The notes under the pieces: generated by a model
Seen by the model: only the letters and a program-made list of their open reading frames with translations
The model's database searches: none
Told to the model about the DNA's origin: nothing
Source: Loigolactobacillus binensis
GTDB lineage: Bacteria > Bacillota > Bacilli > Lactobacillales > Lactobacillaceae
Reading direction: 5' to 3'
DNA length: 63,825 nt
NCBI RefSeq assembly: GCF_005405165.1
Contig: NZ_BJDN01000016.1
Location: forward strand, 1-63,825
Position numbers and translations under genes: made by a program
Part shown: in pieces, positions 1-8,232 of the stretch
Layout: each line of letters begins with the position of its first letter
Position numbering within the stretch: position 1 is the stretch's first letter

Positions 1-284
1 TGCCAGATTATTGAAGGGTGTTTAATTTTAAACCGCTTCGCAGTAGCAGGGTACGATGCTTTATTGATTAATCGCCAATTAATAACCTTTATTTTAAATG
101 AATAATCGTAATAAGTCTTGTATTGCTTTTCAGCTAAGCTTTCTGGCCCAAATTGTTTAAGTCGCCGGTGCCATTCATACAGCGTTGCGGATCCTTTAAT
201 ACCGTACTTTCTCATAATTTTTGATTGTGGAATTCCTTGAATTAATTCAAATACAGCCTTAATTTTTGTTTCTTTTGAAAACAT
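1..284 (-). CDS. IS3-family transposase OrfA-like, C-terminus beyond window
   Basis: Reading leftwards from an ATG at 284 the frame stays open to the window edge (about 94 codons). The product starts MFSKETKIKAVFELIQG and continues through a basic helix-turn-helix (PQSKIMRKYG...SATLYEWHRRLKQFG), then a second HTH-like segment (FKIKVINWRL...YPATAKRFKI). Two HTH units with this wording are typical of the small OrfA of IS3/IS150-type elements, which binds the element ends and is joined to OrfB by frameshift. Only this part is visible, so whether the element is intact cannot be told. Family call by motif recognition only. Confidence 0.7.
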   Translation of the reverse strand, partial: MFSKETKIKAVFELIQGIPQSKIMRKYGIKGSATLYEWHRRLKQFGPESLAEKQYKTYYDYSFKIKVINWRLINKASYPATAKRFKIKHPSIIW

Positions 285-290
285 GATAAA

Positions 291-325
291 ACCCCCAGAT
301 TTGGATTTCTCCAATTCTGGGGGTT
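291..325 (-). terminator. Stem-loop at IS end, possible terminator of fni
   Basis: CCCCCAG at 292-298 pairs with CTGGGGG at 317-323, with an inner TTGGA/TCCAA stem. On the minus strand the stem is followed by TTTTAT, so it can act as an intrinsic terminator for the mevalonate operon. It would also insulate the transposase from outside transcription, as hairpins near IS ends often do. Confidence 0.55.
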
Positions 326-357
326 CAGTTCAAGATTCCGATTAGGTTCTGCTTTTT

Positions 358-1404
358 TTATAGATGAATATGTCGTTGTGCGGCGTAGCTGAGTAGTTGC
401 GGGCTAAAGATCAGCTCTGCTTTTTGAGGTAAGTCACTAACGCTGCGACAACCAAGCAAGGCAAAAATTAAGCGTAGTTGTTTGGCCCAATCGCTGAGCA
501 TTGTCTGCGTTGCGGCCAGACCGTTTTTTTGTAATTGATGTAAAATTGTACCCGCAATTCCAACTGCTTGTGCGCCTAACGCTAGCGCCTTAACAATATC
601 CAAAGGTTGGCGAATACCGCCAGAAGCGTAGATCGTCAGCTGTTGCTGGTAAGTACGGCTTTCCAACAAAGATTCAACGGTGGATTGACCCCAGTCGCTG
701 AGGTAGGCTAGTTCGTGCTGACTGCGGCGTGCATTTTCGATCGCTACGAAATTAGTCCCACCGCGGCCACCAAGATCGACGTGGCGTACGCCGGCAGTAA
801 TTAACTGACTAAGAGTTTGTTGACTCATACCGAAACCCACTTCTTTAACGATCACTGGTACCGGTAAGGCGGCCACTAATTGCCGAATATTATCTAGCCA
901 GTAAAAACGTTGTTCACCTTCAGGCATTGTGATCTCTTGAGGCGTATTTAAATGTAGTTGTAGACCGTCAGCGTGGAGCATGGCAATCGCTTGTTTAGCC
1001 TGAGCTAAGCCGGCATCAGCACCTAAATTAGCCAAAACTAGACCATGGGGATTGGCCTGCCGAATCACTGCAAAACTATCTACCAACGCAGGCTCTTTTA
1101 AAGCGACACTTTGTGAACCGCTGGCCATCGGAATGTTTACCGCGGCGGCAATGGTGGCTAGCTGCTGATTAAGCACCAGCGTGTGGGGGCTACCGCCAGT
1201 CATCGCATTGATGTAGAAGGGGAGCGCTATTTTTTTATCCACCAATTTGCTGGTCAAGTCGACTTCATCTAAAGCAATTTCGGGTAAACTTTGGTGCACC
1301 AGCCGTAGCTGATCGAAATCATTTTGTTCAGTTGTTGGGTAGAACTTTTCGGCTAAAAAAACATGTTCATCCTTACGATGAGCATGTGCGGATAGCTTGG
1401 TCAT
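358..1404 (-). CDS. fni: Type 2 isopentenyl-diphosphate delta-isomerase (FMN-dependent)
   Basis: Interconverts isopentenyl and dimethylallyl diphosphate, the last step of the mevalonate route to undecaprenyl and other isoprenoids; cytosolic, FMN and NADPH dependent. The 348-residue product has the usual length. It shows the N-terminal RKDEH (10-14), the MTGGS and GSQSVAL flavin-site motifs, VKEVGFGMS, the GGRGGTNF loop near 210 and the ASGGIR phosphate-binding segment near 260. The ATG follows GGAGGG. It is the last gene of the mvaK1-mvaD-mvaK2-fni operon, 96 bases after the mvaK2 start region ends its coding frame at 1428. The IS element end lies directly downstream. Confidence 0.95.
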   Translation of the reverse strand: MTKLSAHAHRKDEHVFLAEKFYPTTEQNDFDQLRLVHQSLPEIALDEVDLTSKLVDKKIALPFYINAMTGGSPHTLVLNQQLATIAAAVNIPMASGSQSVALKEPALVDSFAVIRQANPHGLVLANLGADAGLAQAKQAIAMLHADGLQLHLNTPQEITMPEGEQRFYWLDNIRQLVAALPVPVIVKEVGFGMSQQTLSQLITAGVRHVDLGGRGGTNFVAIENARRSQHELAYLSDWGQSTVESLLESRTYQQQLTIYASGGIRQPLDIVKALALGAQAVGIAGTILHQLQKNGLAATQTMLSDWAKQLRLIFALLGCRSVSDLPQKAELIFSPQLLSYAAQRHIHL

Positions 1405-1427
1405 TAAGGTCCCTCCTACGACATAAA

Positions 1428-2501
1428 CTAAAGTGTGACGTTATGAACAGCCAAATCTAGTTGTTCGATCCCATTTTGTTCCCAGTCGGCTGCCAGTTGA
1501 TGAGTTGGCTGCGCCGCATCTAAAATAGCAATGCCACAGTCACCACCACCAGCACCGGAAGACTTGGCCGCACCACCGAATTCTTCAGCTAAGTTACACA
1601 TTTTTTTAAGCAGTGGTGTTTCAATGGATACGTGGCTAAAATCGCTAAGTTTTTGTAGCAATTGCCGATTACGTTTGATCTGAGCTTGGATCACCGCCAG
1701 ATCTTTTTGTTTAAAACCAGCGATCATCATTTTCAAACACGCCGCACTTTGTTCCAAAAATTGTTGGTAAGCACGCCGTTTTTTGGCCTTCGCGATGGTG
1801 ATCTTATCGACTAGCTGGGAAGTAGATGCCGGCGAGCCTGTCCAACCGATCATGAGTTGCAAGTTTTCTGGTGGAACCAACAAATCAATATTCAATTGCG
1901 GCCACTCTAAATTTAATAATTCGGTCAATGTAGATTCCCGGCGCACTGCTTGCAACCAATCACGATCGAAAGCTTGGTAGGCGATCCAGCCGCCATAAAC
2001 GCTGGCCGCAATGTCGCCTAAGGAACCATTACCTTGAACATCTAGGTGGGCGATCGCCGCTAGTTTATAGAGCTTATCTTTACCAAGGGGAAGGTCATAG
2101 TAAGCTAACAAGGCCTTGATCGTCGCTACAGTCACTGCCGCTGAACTACCTAAACCGTATTTTTTACCGTCCGCTGAATCTAATTCGCTGTTGATTCGCA
2201 AATGATAAAGTGATAAATGTTTACCCGCCTCCAGCGCGTATTTTTCAGTTAAGCGAATTGCTGAAAGAATGTAATGAAATGGATTGTCCCGATTATCAAA
2301 CACCATTTCATCGCCTTGACGTAACCAATAAAGCGAATTCTCTTGATATTGCTTGGACACAATACTACCAAAATCAGCGCTACTTTCGATACTTACCGTC
2401 ACAAACTGATTCAATGCGACGATAACAGCAGGTAAACCAGTTTCAACAACTGCATATTCACCCGCGATATAAAGCTTGCCAGGGGCTTGAGCCGTTATCA
2501 A
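1428..2501 (-). CDS. mvaK2: Phosphomevalonate kinase
   Basis: Phosphorylates 5-phosphomevalonate with ATP; GHMP kinase superfamily. The product carries GEYAVVE near the N-terminus, the GLGSSAAVTV ATP loop near residue 115 and the C-terminal SSGAGGGDCG motif near 315. A longer frame begins at 2528, but the TTG at 2501 is preferred: it gives MITAQAPGKLYIAGEYAV, the normal family start, and has AAAGGAAA eight bases upstream. The result is 357 residues. It is separated from mvaD by 117 bases containing two inverted repeats, the only real gap in this operon. Confidence 0.93.
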   Translation of the reverse strand: MITAQAPGKLYIAGEYAVVETGLPAVIVALNQFVTVSIESSADFGSIVSKQYQENSLYWLRQGDEMVFDNRDNPFHYILSAIRLTEKYALEAGKHLSLYHLRINSELDSADGKKYGLGSSAAVTVATIKALLAYYDLPLGKDKLYKLAAIAHLDVQGNGSLGDIAASVYGGWIAYQAFDRDWLQAVRRESTLTELLNLEWPQLNIDLLVPPENLQLMIGWTGSPASTSQLVDKITIAKAKKRRAYQQFLEQSAACLKMMIAGFKQKDLAVIQAQIKRNRQLLQKLSDFSHVSIETPLLKKMCNLAEEFGGAAKSSGAGGGDCGIAILDAAQPTHQLAADWEQNGIEQLDLAVHNVTL

Positions 2502-2548
2502 ACAATCATTTCCTTTCAACCACAACAAATATGATGGCAGCGTGACTG

Positions 2549-2615
2549 CAGGTACTGTGCAAGCAAGTACCTGTCCACGTTTTAATTATTTAGTTTGGAT
2601 GCATAACAGTGCATC
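2549..2615. repeat. Two inverted repeats in the mvaD-mvaK2 spacer
   Basis: CAGGTACT (2549-2556) is matched by AGTACCTG (2566-2573), loop 9. GATGCA (2598-2603) is matched by TGCATC (2610-2615), loop 6. Neither stem is followed by a T-tract on either strand, so simple termination is unlikely. They may be mRNA processing or stability structures. Confidence 0.5.
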
Positions 2616-2618
2616 AGA

Positions 2619-3593
2619 TTACAAATAGCTGATTCCGGGGCCAGGTTGGGCCACCAATAAATGATCGGCAGCGAAGTGCTGGCGCAGTGCAGCAAGAATT
2701 GTTGGCGTTGCTTGAGCGGAACAAATCACTTTCACGTTAGGACCGGCATCCATAGTATAATAACAAGAAACCCCATTATTACGCAAGCCTTGCACAATTT
2801 CAATAGCCTGCAGCGTTTCCGGCTCAAAATATGTAAATGGCGGTGTAGCGCTAAGTGTGGTGGCATGCATTTTCATGGCGTTAGCTTCAGCTAATTGTCC
2901 GATTAAATTTAAATCTTTTTTAAGAATTGCTGTCTTCATGGCCTGCAGGTCTTTTTCGGCGCTGGCTGGCCAGGCCGGATAGTAAGGTGATGTTGCCACA
3001 ACTTGCGCCATTCCCGCTCGACTGGCGATTTTTTTAGGGCGCGGGTCTAATAGGATCGCGATCATTTGAATATCGAAATCAATATGTTCTTGAAATGGAA
3101 CTGCCTGGGAATCAGCATCGTTGTGGCCTTTTTGCCATTCAACGAAGCCGCCATAAATTGAACGTGTGGCAGAACCCGAGCCACGACGAGCCAACCGCGA
3201 TAATGCTGGCCGGTCGAGCATTAGGCCAGCAGCTTTGCTGGCGGCGGCGGCCAAGGCAGCAAAACCAGAGGCTGAAGAGGCCAACCCGGCTGCTGTAGGC
3301 ACATGATTAGTTGAGTTGACGTAGGCAAAGTCATCGCGGCCGACACGTTGGCGCACTAAGTCCAAGAAAGTACGAACTCGTTGACCAGCCATAGTCGTTT
3401 GTAACTGACCGTCAATTTTAATCTGATCCTGGGTCAATTCTGGAGCAAATTCAACAGTGGTGTCAGTGTAAAAAGGTTCTAGGGTCAATGAAAGGCTACT
3501 ATTTTGCGGAATGATCAACTCAGCGTTAGCCTTGCCCCAATATTTAATTAAGGCAATATTTGTGTGTGCACGCGCGGTCACGGCTTTATTCAT
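2619..3593 (-). CDS. mvaD: Diphosphomevalonate decarboxylase
   Basis: ATP-dependent decarboxylation of mevalonate 5-diphosphate to isopentenyl diphosphate. GHMP fold with ARAHTNIALIKYWGK at the N-terminus, NSSLSLTL, the GLASSASGFAALA ATP loop near residue 101, the SGSATRSIYGGF motif and YTMDAGPNVK near the C-terminus. An ATG at 3599 is also in frame but sits one base from AAGGAG. The ATG at 3593 has seven bases of spacing and gives the family start MNKAVTARAHTN, 324 residues. It overlaps the end of mvaK1 by 8 bases, consistent with translational coupling. Confidence 0.95.
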   Translation of the reverse strand: MNKAVTARAHTNIALIKYWGKANAELIIPQNSSLSLTLEPFYTDTTVEFAPELTQDQIKIDGQLQTTMAGQRVRTFLDLVRQRVGRDDFAYVNSTNHVPTAAGLASSASGFAALAAAASKAAGLMLDRPALSRLARRGSGSATRSIYGGFVEWQKGHNDADSQAVPFQEHIDFDIQMIAILLDPRPKKIASRAGMAQVVATSPYYPAWPASAEKDLQAMKTAILKKDLNLIGQLAEANAMKMHATTLSATPPFTYFEPETLQAIEIVQGLRNNGVSCYYTMDAGPNVKVICSAQATPTILAALRQHFAADHLLVAQPGPGISYL

Positions 3594-4557
3594 GGTCATA
3601 CTCCTTATTAGTCGTTTGATTCAAATGGGCCAGCGGTTGGACCCAAGTTTGAGTGACACCTTCTGCAGCTAAAGCGGTCACTAGCCGATCGGTAGCGGCC
3701 TGATCAGCAGTCAAAGCAATAATACAGCCGCCACGACCGCCGCCCGTCAGTTTGGTCCCTAAGCTACCATTACGTTGCGCCACAAATACAAGATGATCAA
3801 TTGTCTGATTGCTGACACCTAAAGTTTGCAAAATCAATTGGGCGGTGGTGAAGTTTTGTCCAACTTGAGCCAGTTGCTGAGAAGCAATGGCCTTGCGGGT
3901 GGATACAGCTAGTTCGGCTAGTTGATCCATGAAAACTTCAGTTTCTTGAGGAAAGTCGGCCATACGTTCACGAACTGTTGCGACGGCCGGACCAGTTTGT
4001 CCCCGAATACCACTGTCAGCGATCACTAAATTACCCTTTAAGTTGATCGGTAGATTATAGCTGGCCTGACCTTTAACGAACCAAATTGGTGCAGTTGAGC
4101 TAGTTGTCGCTGCATCCATACCACTAGGCGAGCCATGAGTCACTGTTTCGGCTATATTGGCCAGAGCCAATAATTTTGCTCGATTTATTTTTTTGTCAAA
4201 AAAATCGTATAGACTGCGAATCACCGCGATCGCTGTAGCTGCGGAAGAGCCCATACCGCGTTCTGCAGGAATCTCGCTGGTGATCGTCAATTTGAAACTG
4301 GCCTGTTGCTGATTGAAGCGGGCCAAAATTGTTTCGATCAATTTACGAATACCAGCAAAACTGGTGATCGCCCGGGTCAATGGTCCAGTATAGTAATTGC
4401 TTTCGATGAATTGACCTTCAGCAATAGCGGTGGTCGTTGCCGTTAATTTGACGGCAGTCAGTGGAATCACGATGGCCGGCTTGCCATAAACGGCGGCGTG
4501 TTCACCGATCAAAATAATTTTGGCGTTGCTTACACCGATGCCTTTTTTTAAAGTCAT
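3586..4557 (-). CDS. mvaK1: Mevalonate kinase
   Basis: First enzyme of the lower mevalonate pathway: phosphorylates mevalonate at C5. GHMP kinase of 323 residues with IILIGEHAAVYGKPA (about 15-29), the ERGMGSSAATAIAV ATP loop near 98-111, DAATTSS and the C-terminal GGGRGGCIIAL near 270. First gene of a four-gene minus-strand operon. Its promoter must lie in the 261-bp gap shared with dinG, where on the minus strand a weak TTTACT/TATAAA pair can be seen around 4624-4650. HMG-CoA synthase and reductase are not in the window. Confidence 0.94.
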   Translation of the reverse strand: MTLKKGIGVSNAKIILIGEHAAVYGKPAIVIPLTAVKLTATTTAIAEGQFIESNYYTGPLTRAITSFAGIRKLIETILARFNQQQASFKLTITSEIPAERGMGSSAATAIAVIRSLYDFFDKKINRAKLLALANIAETVTHGSPSGMDAATTSSTAPIWFVKGQASYNLPINLKGNLVIADSGIRGQTGPAVATVRERMADFPQETEVFMDQLAELAVSTRKAIASQQLAQVGQNFTTAQLILQTLGVSNQTIDHLVFVAQRNGSLGTKLTGGGRGGCIIALTADQAATDRLVTALAAEGVTQTWVQPLAHLNQTTNKEYDHE

Positions 4558-4734
4558 TGCGCCACTCTTTTCTATTCTAAAATTAGCGATTAATTGTTAT
4601 TTTTAGCTTTGCGCTCATCAATAGTTTATACATTGTCGTGAATAAAGTAAATACCAGTCGTAAAGAGATGAAATAGCTTTCACAAAAAATTAAAGCATCA
4701 TGGGCCAGCGATTGCCGTAACCGGCCGAAAATGC

Positions 4735-4751
4735 TACTATTTTTAATAGTA
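4735..4751. promoter_or_regulatory. Perfect dyad in the mvaK1-dinG divergent region
   Basis: TACTATT (4735-4741) and AATAGTA (4745-4751) form a perfect 7-bp dyad with a 3-base centre. About 20 bp further on, TGACGTC occurs twice as a direct repeat (4771-4777 and 4785-4791). Both lie between the divergent genes mvaK1 and dinG. The outer TACT/AGTA resembles sites of DUF24/HxlR-type regulators, but no such regulator is in the window. Confidence 0.4.
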
Positions 4752-4818
4752 TTCTACTGTTAGCCGAAAATGACGTCGTTTGCTTGACGTCTGCGTAAAT
4801 TTAAAGAAAAGAGACTAG

Positions 4819-7632
4819 ATGACGAGCATGAATAAAGACTCGATCTACGCCATCGTTGATTTAGAAACCACCGGCACCAGTGTAAAAAATGGTGATCGGA
4901 TCATCCAATTTGGTTGTGCCTTGGTTCAACACGGTAAAATTATCGACCAAATTGCCCTTGATATTAATCCAGAACGAGAAGTACCTACAAATATTTTGCA
5001 ACTGACCCACTTAACAACCAAACGATTAAAGGTGGCCCCCTATTTTGAAGATGTGGCGGGAACAATCCGGCAGTTGCTTCAAGACACGATTTTTGTGGCG
5101 CATAACGTTAATTTTGATTATCCTTTTTTAGACGCAGAATTGCAGCGGGTCGGCCAACCAGCATTGGGCTTAGCAGCAATTGATACTGTCGAGTTGGCCC
5201 AAGTATTACTACCGACCGCAGTTAGTTATCGGCTCAGTGATCTAACGCAATTATTGGCCATTGAGCACACAAATCCGCATCAGGCCGATAGTGATGCTGT
5301 GGTTACCGCACAGCTTTTTATTGCCTTAAGTCAGCGCCTAGCCAACTTACCTTTAGTGACGCGCCAGGCCTTAGCTAAATGTGCGACACGTTCTGCACGT
5401 GAAACTGGCGCTTTCTATACGTTATACGCCCAACAGGATGCCGCAGTACTGCCAGATTACTTATATGTTAGCCATGGGCTAGCATTGCGTAAAAAGGCGG
5501 TGCCGGCTACGCGGTTAACTACCGCCACCCGAGAATATCCGGCTAGCGATGCCGCTAAAAAACATTATTTGCAACCTTTACTGAAATGGCGCAAAACGCA
5601 AGGTAAAATGATGGATATCATTTACACTAACTATGCACAGCAACCACAGCCGTTGATTTTAGAAGCAGCCACTGGTTTAGGTAAATCGTTAGGTTATTTG
5701 TTGCCATTTAGTTTCCGTTTGCAAGGACAGCAACAATTAGTGGTTAGTACTTCAACGGCAGTGCTGCAGACCCAATTTGTGCAACAAACAGTTCCGTTGT
5801 TGAATCAATTACTGGATATCGATCTACAAGCGGCCATTGTCAAAAGCCCGCAACACTACATTGATCTAGCCAAATTTAGTCAGGCCTTAGCAGTGGCCGA
5901 TAAGGTCAAACAAGTTCAATTGTTGAAAATGCAATTATTGGTTTGGCTGACTATGACCAAAACCGGTGATTTTGCTGAATTACATTTAACGACTTATCAC
6001 TCGCCGCTATTTGCTGAGATCAATCATCATAGTCATGAAGTGATCGCCGCTGATAATCCGTTTAACGCCGATGATTTTTGGCTGGCAGCGCGTAAACAAC
6101 AACAGCAAGCTGATGTTTTAGTCACTAACCACGCGTTTTTAAGCCAGCACGCTACGGACACCAATTTTTTCCCTACAGGTAGCTTTTTGGTAGTGGATGA
6201 AGCGCAACAATTTCCCGCTGCGGCCTTAAAAGCTAGCAGTCAACAATTGATTGGTGGGGCGATCATGCAGGTAGTCAAGCATTTGCATAAAACTTTGAAT
6301 GGTGCGGAAAAGCAACCGACGTTAGCCAGTTTACTAGCTGCCGATCCAGTGGCACGCTATAATGTGGTATCGCTGGATTATGGGCTTAATCAGTTTGGTC
6401 AATTATTATTACAGTTACAGCAACAGTTATTCACTGATTTTATTGCTGATCAAATACCAGTTGAACAGCGCAAGGGCTTCATTGAACGGGCCTTGGCGCC
6501 AGAAGAGTTGGCGACTTGGGTAGAAACGAATTATGGTGCTGGCCAGAAATTACGGCGGTTATTGAATGATTGTTTGTTGCTAGCTGATAAATTACGCCAG
6601 CGTTTATTGGTTGAGCAAGCCAGTTGGCTATTAAGTGAACAAAAACTATGGTTGGATTTCAGCCAACAAGTTCACCAATTGCTACAAGTGCGCCATTTGT
6701 TACGGGAAGTTTTTGCACAATTGGCGCAACCTAGTGGGGGGCAATTAGTTTGGTTGACTATGAAGGACTATGGCGATATCAGTAGTTTGACGCTTCAACT
6801 AAGTCGTTTGGATATCACACCGTTAATGCAGCAACTACTGACACATTTTGCACCGCCTGTGTTCACCGGAGCGACGTTGACGGTGGGCCATAAATTTGAT
6901 TACTTTAAGCGGCAAATGGGGCTGACGGATACCGCCGTAGTGGAGAAACGCTTTGCCAGTCCGTTTCGTTATAAGCGGCAGGCGGCTTTTTTCGTGGTCA
7001 ACGATGGCCCCGCAATTCGTGGTGCGGCCGATCATGCTTACACTAACTACGTGGCGCGTGCCGTTTATCAACTGACCCGGGATAATCAGCGGCAAACTTT
7101 AGTTTTGTTTAATTCATTGCAGATGATCGCCGAAGTTTACCGTGCGCTGCTGCAAACTGATCTGCCCCTGCAGCGGGAAATTTTTGCGCAGGGGATGACC
7201 GGTAGCAAAGAACGGATCACCAAACGCTTTAGTCTAAGTCAACGGGGAATTTTATTAGGTGCCGGCAGTTTTTGGGAAGGAATCGATCTGCCCAAGGAAG
7301 CACTGGAACAATTGGTGATCGCGCGGCTGCCATTTGCGGCACCAGATGGTATCGTCACTAAGGCACGTTACCAGCAGTTAACCGCGGCTAAAATGAATCC
7401 TTTCTTTAAGGAGGCGTTGCCGCAAGCCACACTACGTTTACGCCAGGGCTTCGGCCGCTTGATTCGCACTAGCGCTGACTACGGCGTGATGGTGGTTCTG
7501 GATGATCGGATCGTCACCACCAGTTATGGCAAACGGATGTTGAAAACATTACCGGCTTCATTACCCAAAACAACCGCAAGCCTGGTTGAGGTGGCAGCAG
7601 CGACCACAGAATTCTTCGCAAGAAAAGTTTAA
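4819..7632 (+). CDS. dinG: DinG-family protein: DnaQ-like exonuclease fused to an XPD-like helicase
   Basis: 937 residues. The N-terminal third is a DEDD exonuclease: DLETTGT with D14/E16, HNVNFDYPFLD near 92-103, and HQADSDA near 153. The rest is a superfamily 2 helicase: Walker A EAATGLGKS near 281-289, a DEAQ box (VVDEAQQF) near 457-464, and a final GRLIRTSADYG motif. The four cysteines that ligate Fe-S in E. coli DinG are absent, as is usual for Firmicutes DinG. In Staphylococcus aureus this type has been reported as a 3'-5' exonuclease with weak or no helicase activity. A second in-frame ATG at 4828 is a possible start. First gene of the conserved block dinG-tseB-aspB-asnS-dnaD-nth. Confidence 0.92.
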   Translation: MTSMNKDSIYAIVDLETTGTSVKNGDRIIQFGCALVQHGKIIDQIALDINPEREVPTNILQLTHLTTKRLKVAPYFEDVAGTIRQLLQDTIFVAHNVNFDYPFLDAELQRVGQPALGLAAIDTVELAQVLLPTAVSYRLSDLTQLLAIEHTNPHQADSDAVVTAQLFIALSQRLANLPLVTRQALAKCATRSARETGAFYTLYAQQDAAVLPDYLYVSHGLALRKKAVPATRLTTATREYPASDAAKKHYLQPLLKWRKTQGKMMDIIYTNYAQQPQPLILEAATGLGKSLGYLLPFSFRLQGQQQLVVSTSTAVLQTQFVQQTVPLLNQLLDIDLQAAIVKSPQHYIDLAKFSQALAVADKVKQVQLLKMQLLVWLTMTKTGDFAELHLTTYHSPLFAEINHHSHEVIAADNPFNADDFWLAARKQQQQADVLVTNHAFLSQHATDTNFFPTGSFLVVDEAQQFPAAALKASSQQLIGGAIMQVVKHLHKTLNGAEKQPTLASLLAADPVARYNVVSLDYGLNQFGQLLLQLQQQLFTDFIADQIPVEQRKGFIERALAPEELATWVETNYGAGQKLRRLLNDCLLLADKLRQRLLVEQASWLLSEQKLWLDFSQQVHQLLQVRHLLREVFAQLAQPSGGQLVWLTMKDYGDISSLTLQLSRLDITPLMQQLLTHFAPPVFTGATLTVGHKFDYFKRQMGLTDTAVVEKRFASPFRYKRQAAFFVVNDGPAIRGAADHAYTNYVARAVYQLTRDNQRQTLVLFNSLQMIAEVYRALLQTDLPLQREIFAQGMTGSKERITKRFSLSQRGILLGAGSFWEGIDLPKEALEQLVIARLPFAAPDGIVTKARYQQLTAAKMNPFFKEALPQATLRLRQGFGRLIRTSADYGVMVVLDDRIVTTSYGKRMLKTLPASLPKTTASLVEVAAATTEFFARKV

Positions 7633-7662
7633 ATTTTTCAAGCTAATTCTGCGGTAAAAATC

Positions 7663-7671
7663 TGCTATAAT
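7663..7671 (+). promoter_or_regulatory. Extended -10 promoter for the tseB-aspB pair
   Basis: TGCTATAAT (TATAAT at 7666-7671) is a perfect extended -10 element. There is no good -35 at 16-18 bp spacing. It lies 64 bases before the tseB-like ATG, so that gene need not depend on dinG readthrough. Confidence 0.6.
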
Positions 7672-7734
7672 AATTGTGTATCGTCTGCGCTATGGCAGCG
7701 GTAGATCACTTAATTTGCAACTAGAGGGGAAATC

Positions 7735-8214
7735 ATGCGGAAACATTGGAAATCATATAGTCTAATTGGCGTACTTTTATTGTTGATCGTCAGTGCCTTA
7801 TTTATCTATCATGCGGCTAATAAGCCAGCAGTGACAGCTAAACGTGAAGCAGTTGCGCTTGCTGAAAAATACGCTCACGTGACGACAGTAGATGATTTTT
7901 ATTGGTTCAACCATAAGCACAGCTATTTAACCGTCGCGGGGCAAACTAAACAGCATCAGGCTGTTTTCGTGATTGTGGCCCAAAAGGGTGGCAAAATCAC
8001 CGTGCTAAATCAAAGTGCAGGTATTTCTCGCAATACTGCATTAAAACGGGTTTGGCGAACACAAGCACCTAAGAAAGTTTATAATGCAACTCTAGGTATT
8101 TACCAAAAAAAACCGGTGTGGGAGATCGCCTTTGTGGATAAAAACGGTCAGTTAGGTTACCAAACATTGGCTTTTAAAACTGGTGAATCGGTTAAGCTTA
8201 TCAAAAATCTATAG
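7735..8214 (+). CDS. TseB-like (YpmB, DUF5590) membrane-anchored protein
   Basis: 159 residues with a short basic N-terminus, one membrane segment (about 10-28) and an extracellular domain containing KREAVALAEKYA and NQSAGISRNTALKR, as in the DUF5590/YpmB family. In Bacillus subtilis the homologue (TseB) is located between dinG and aspB, as here, and modulates the cell-wall transpeptidase PBP2A. The same position and topology support the call; the function in this organism is inferred. Start follows GAGGGGAAATC. Confidence 0.8.
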   Translation: MRKHWKSYSLIGVLLLLIVSALFIYHAANKPAVTAKREAVALAEKYAHVTTVDDFYWFNHKHSYLTVAGQTKQHQAVFVIVAQKGGKITVLNQSAGISRNTALKRVWRTQAPKKVYNATLGIYQKKPVWEIAFVDKNGQLGYQTLAFKTGESVKLIKNL

Positions 8215-8232
8215 GTTTGGGAGTGGTGACAC

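Larger units (their letters stand above)
1..327 (-). mobile_element. End of an IS3-type insertion sequence
   Basis: The orfA-like gene begins 43 bases inside a probable element end. On the minus strand that end reads TGAACCCCCAGAATTGG from 327. It lies about 30 bp past the fni stop codon. The other end and any target duplication are outside the window, so the exact boundary is inferred. Confidence 0.5.

Noticed and set aside
4819..7632. Fused DnaQ/DinG as a novel fusion
   Set aside because: This is the standard architecture of DinG in Firmicutes.
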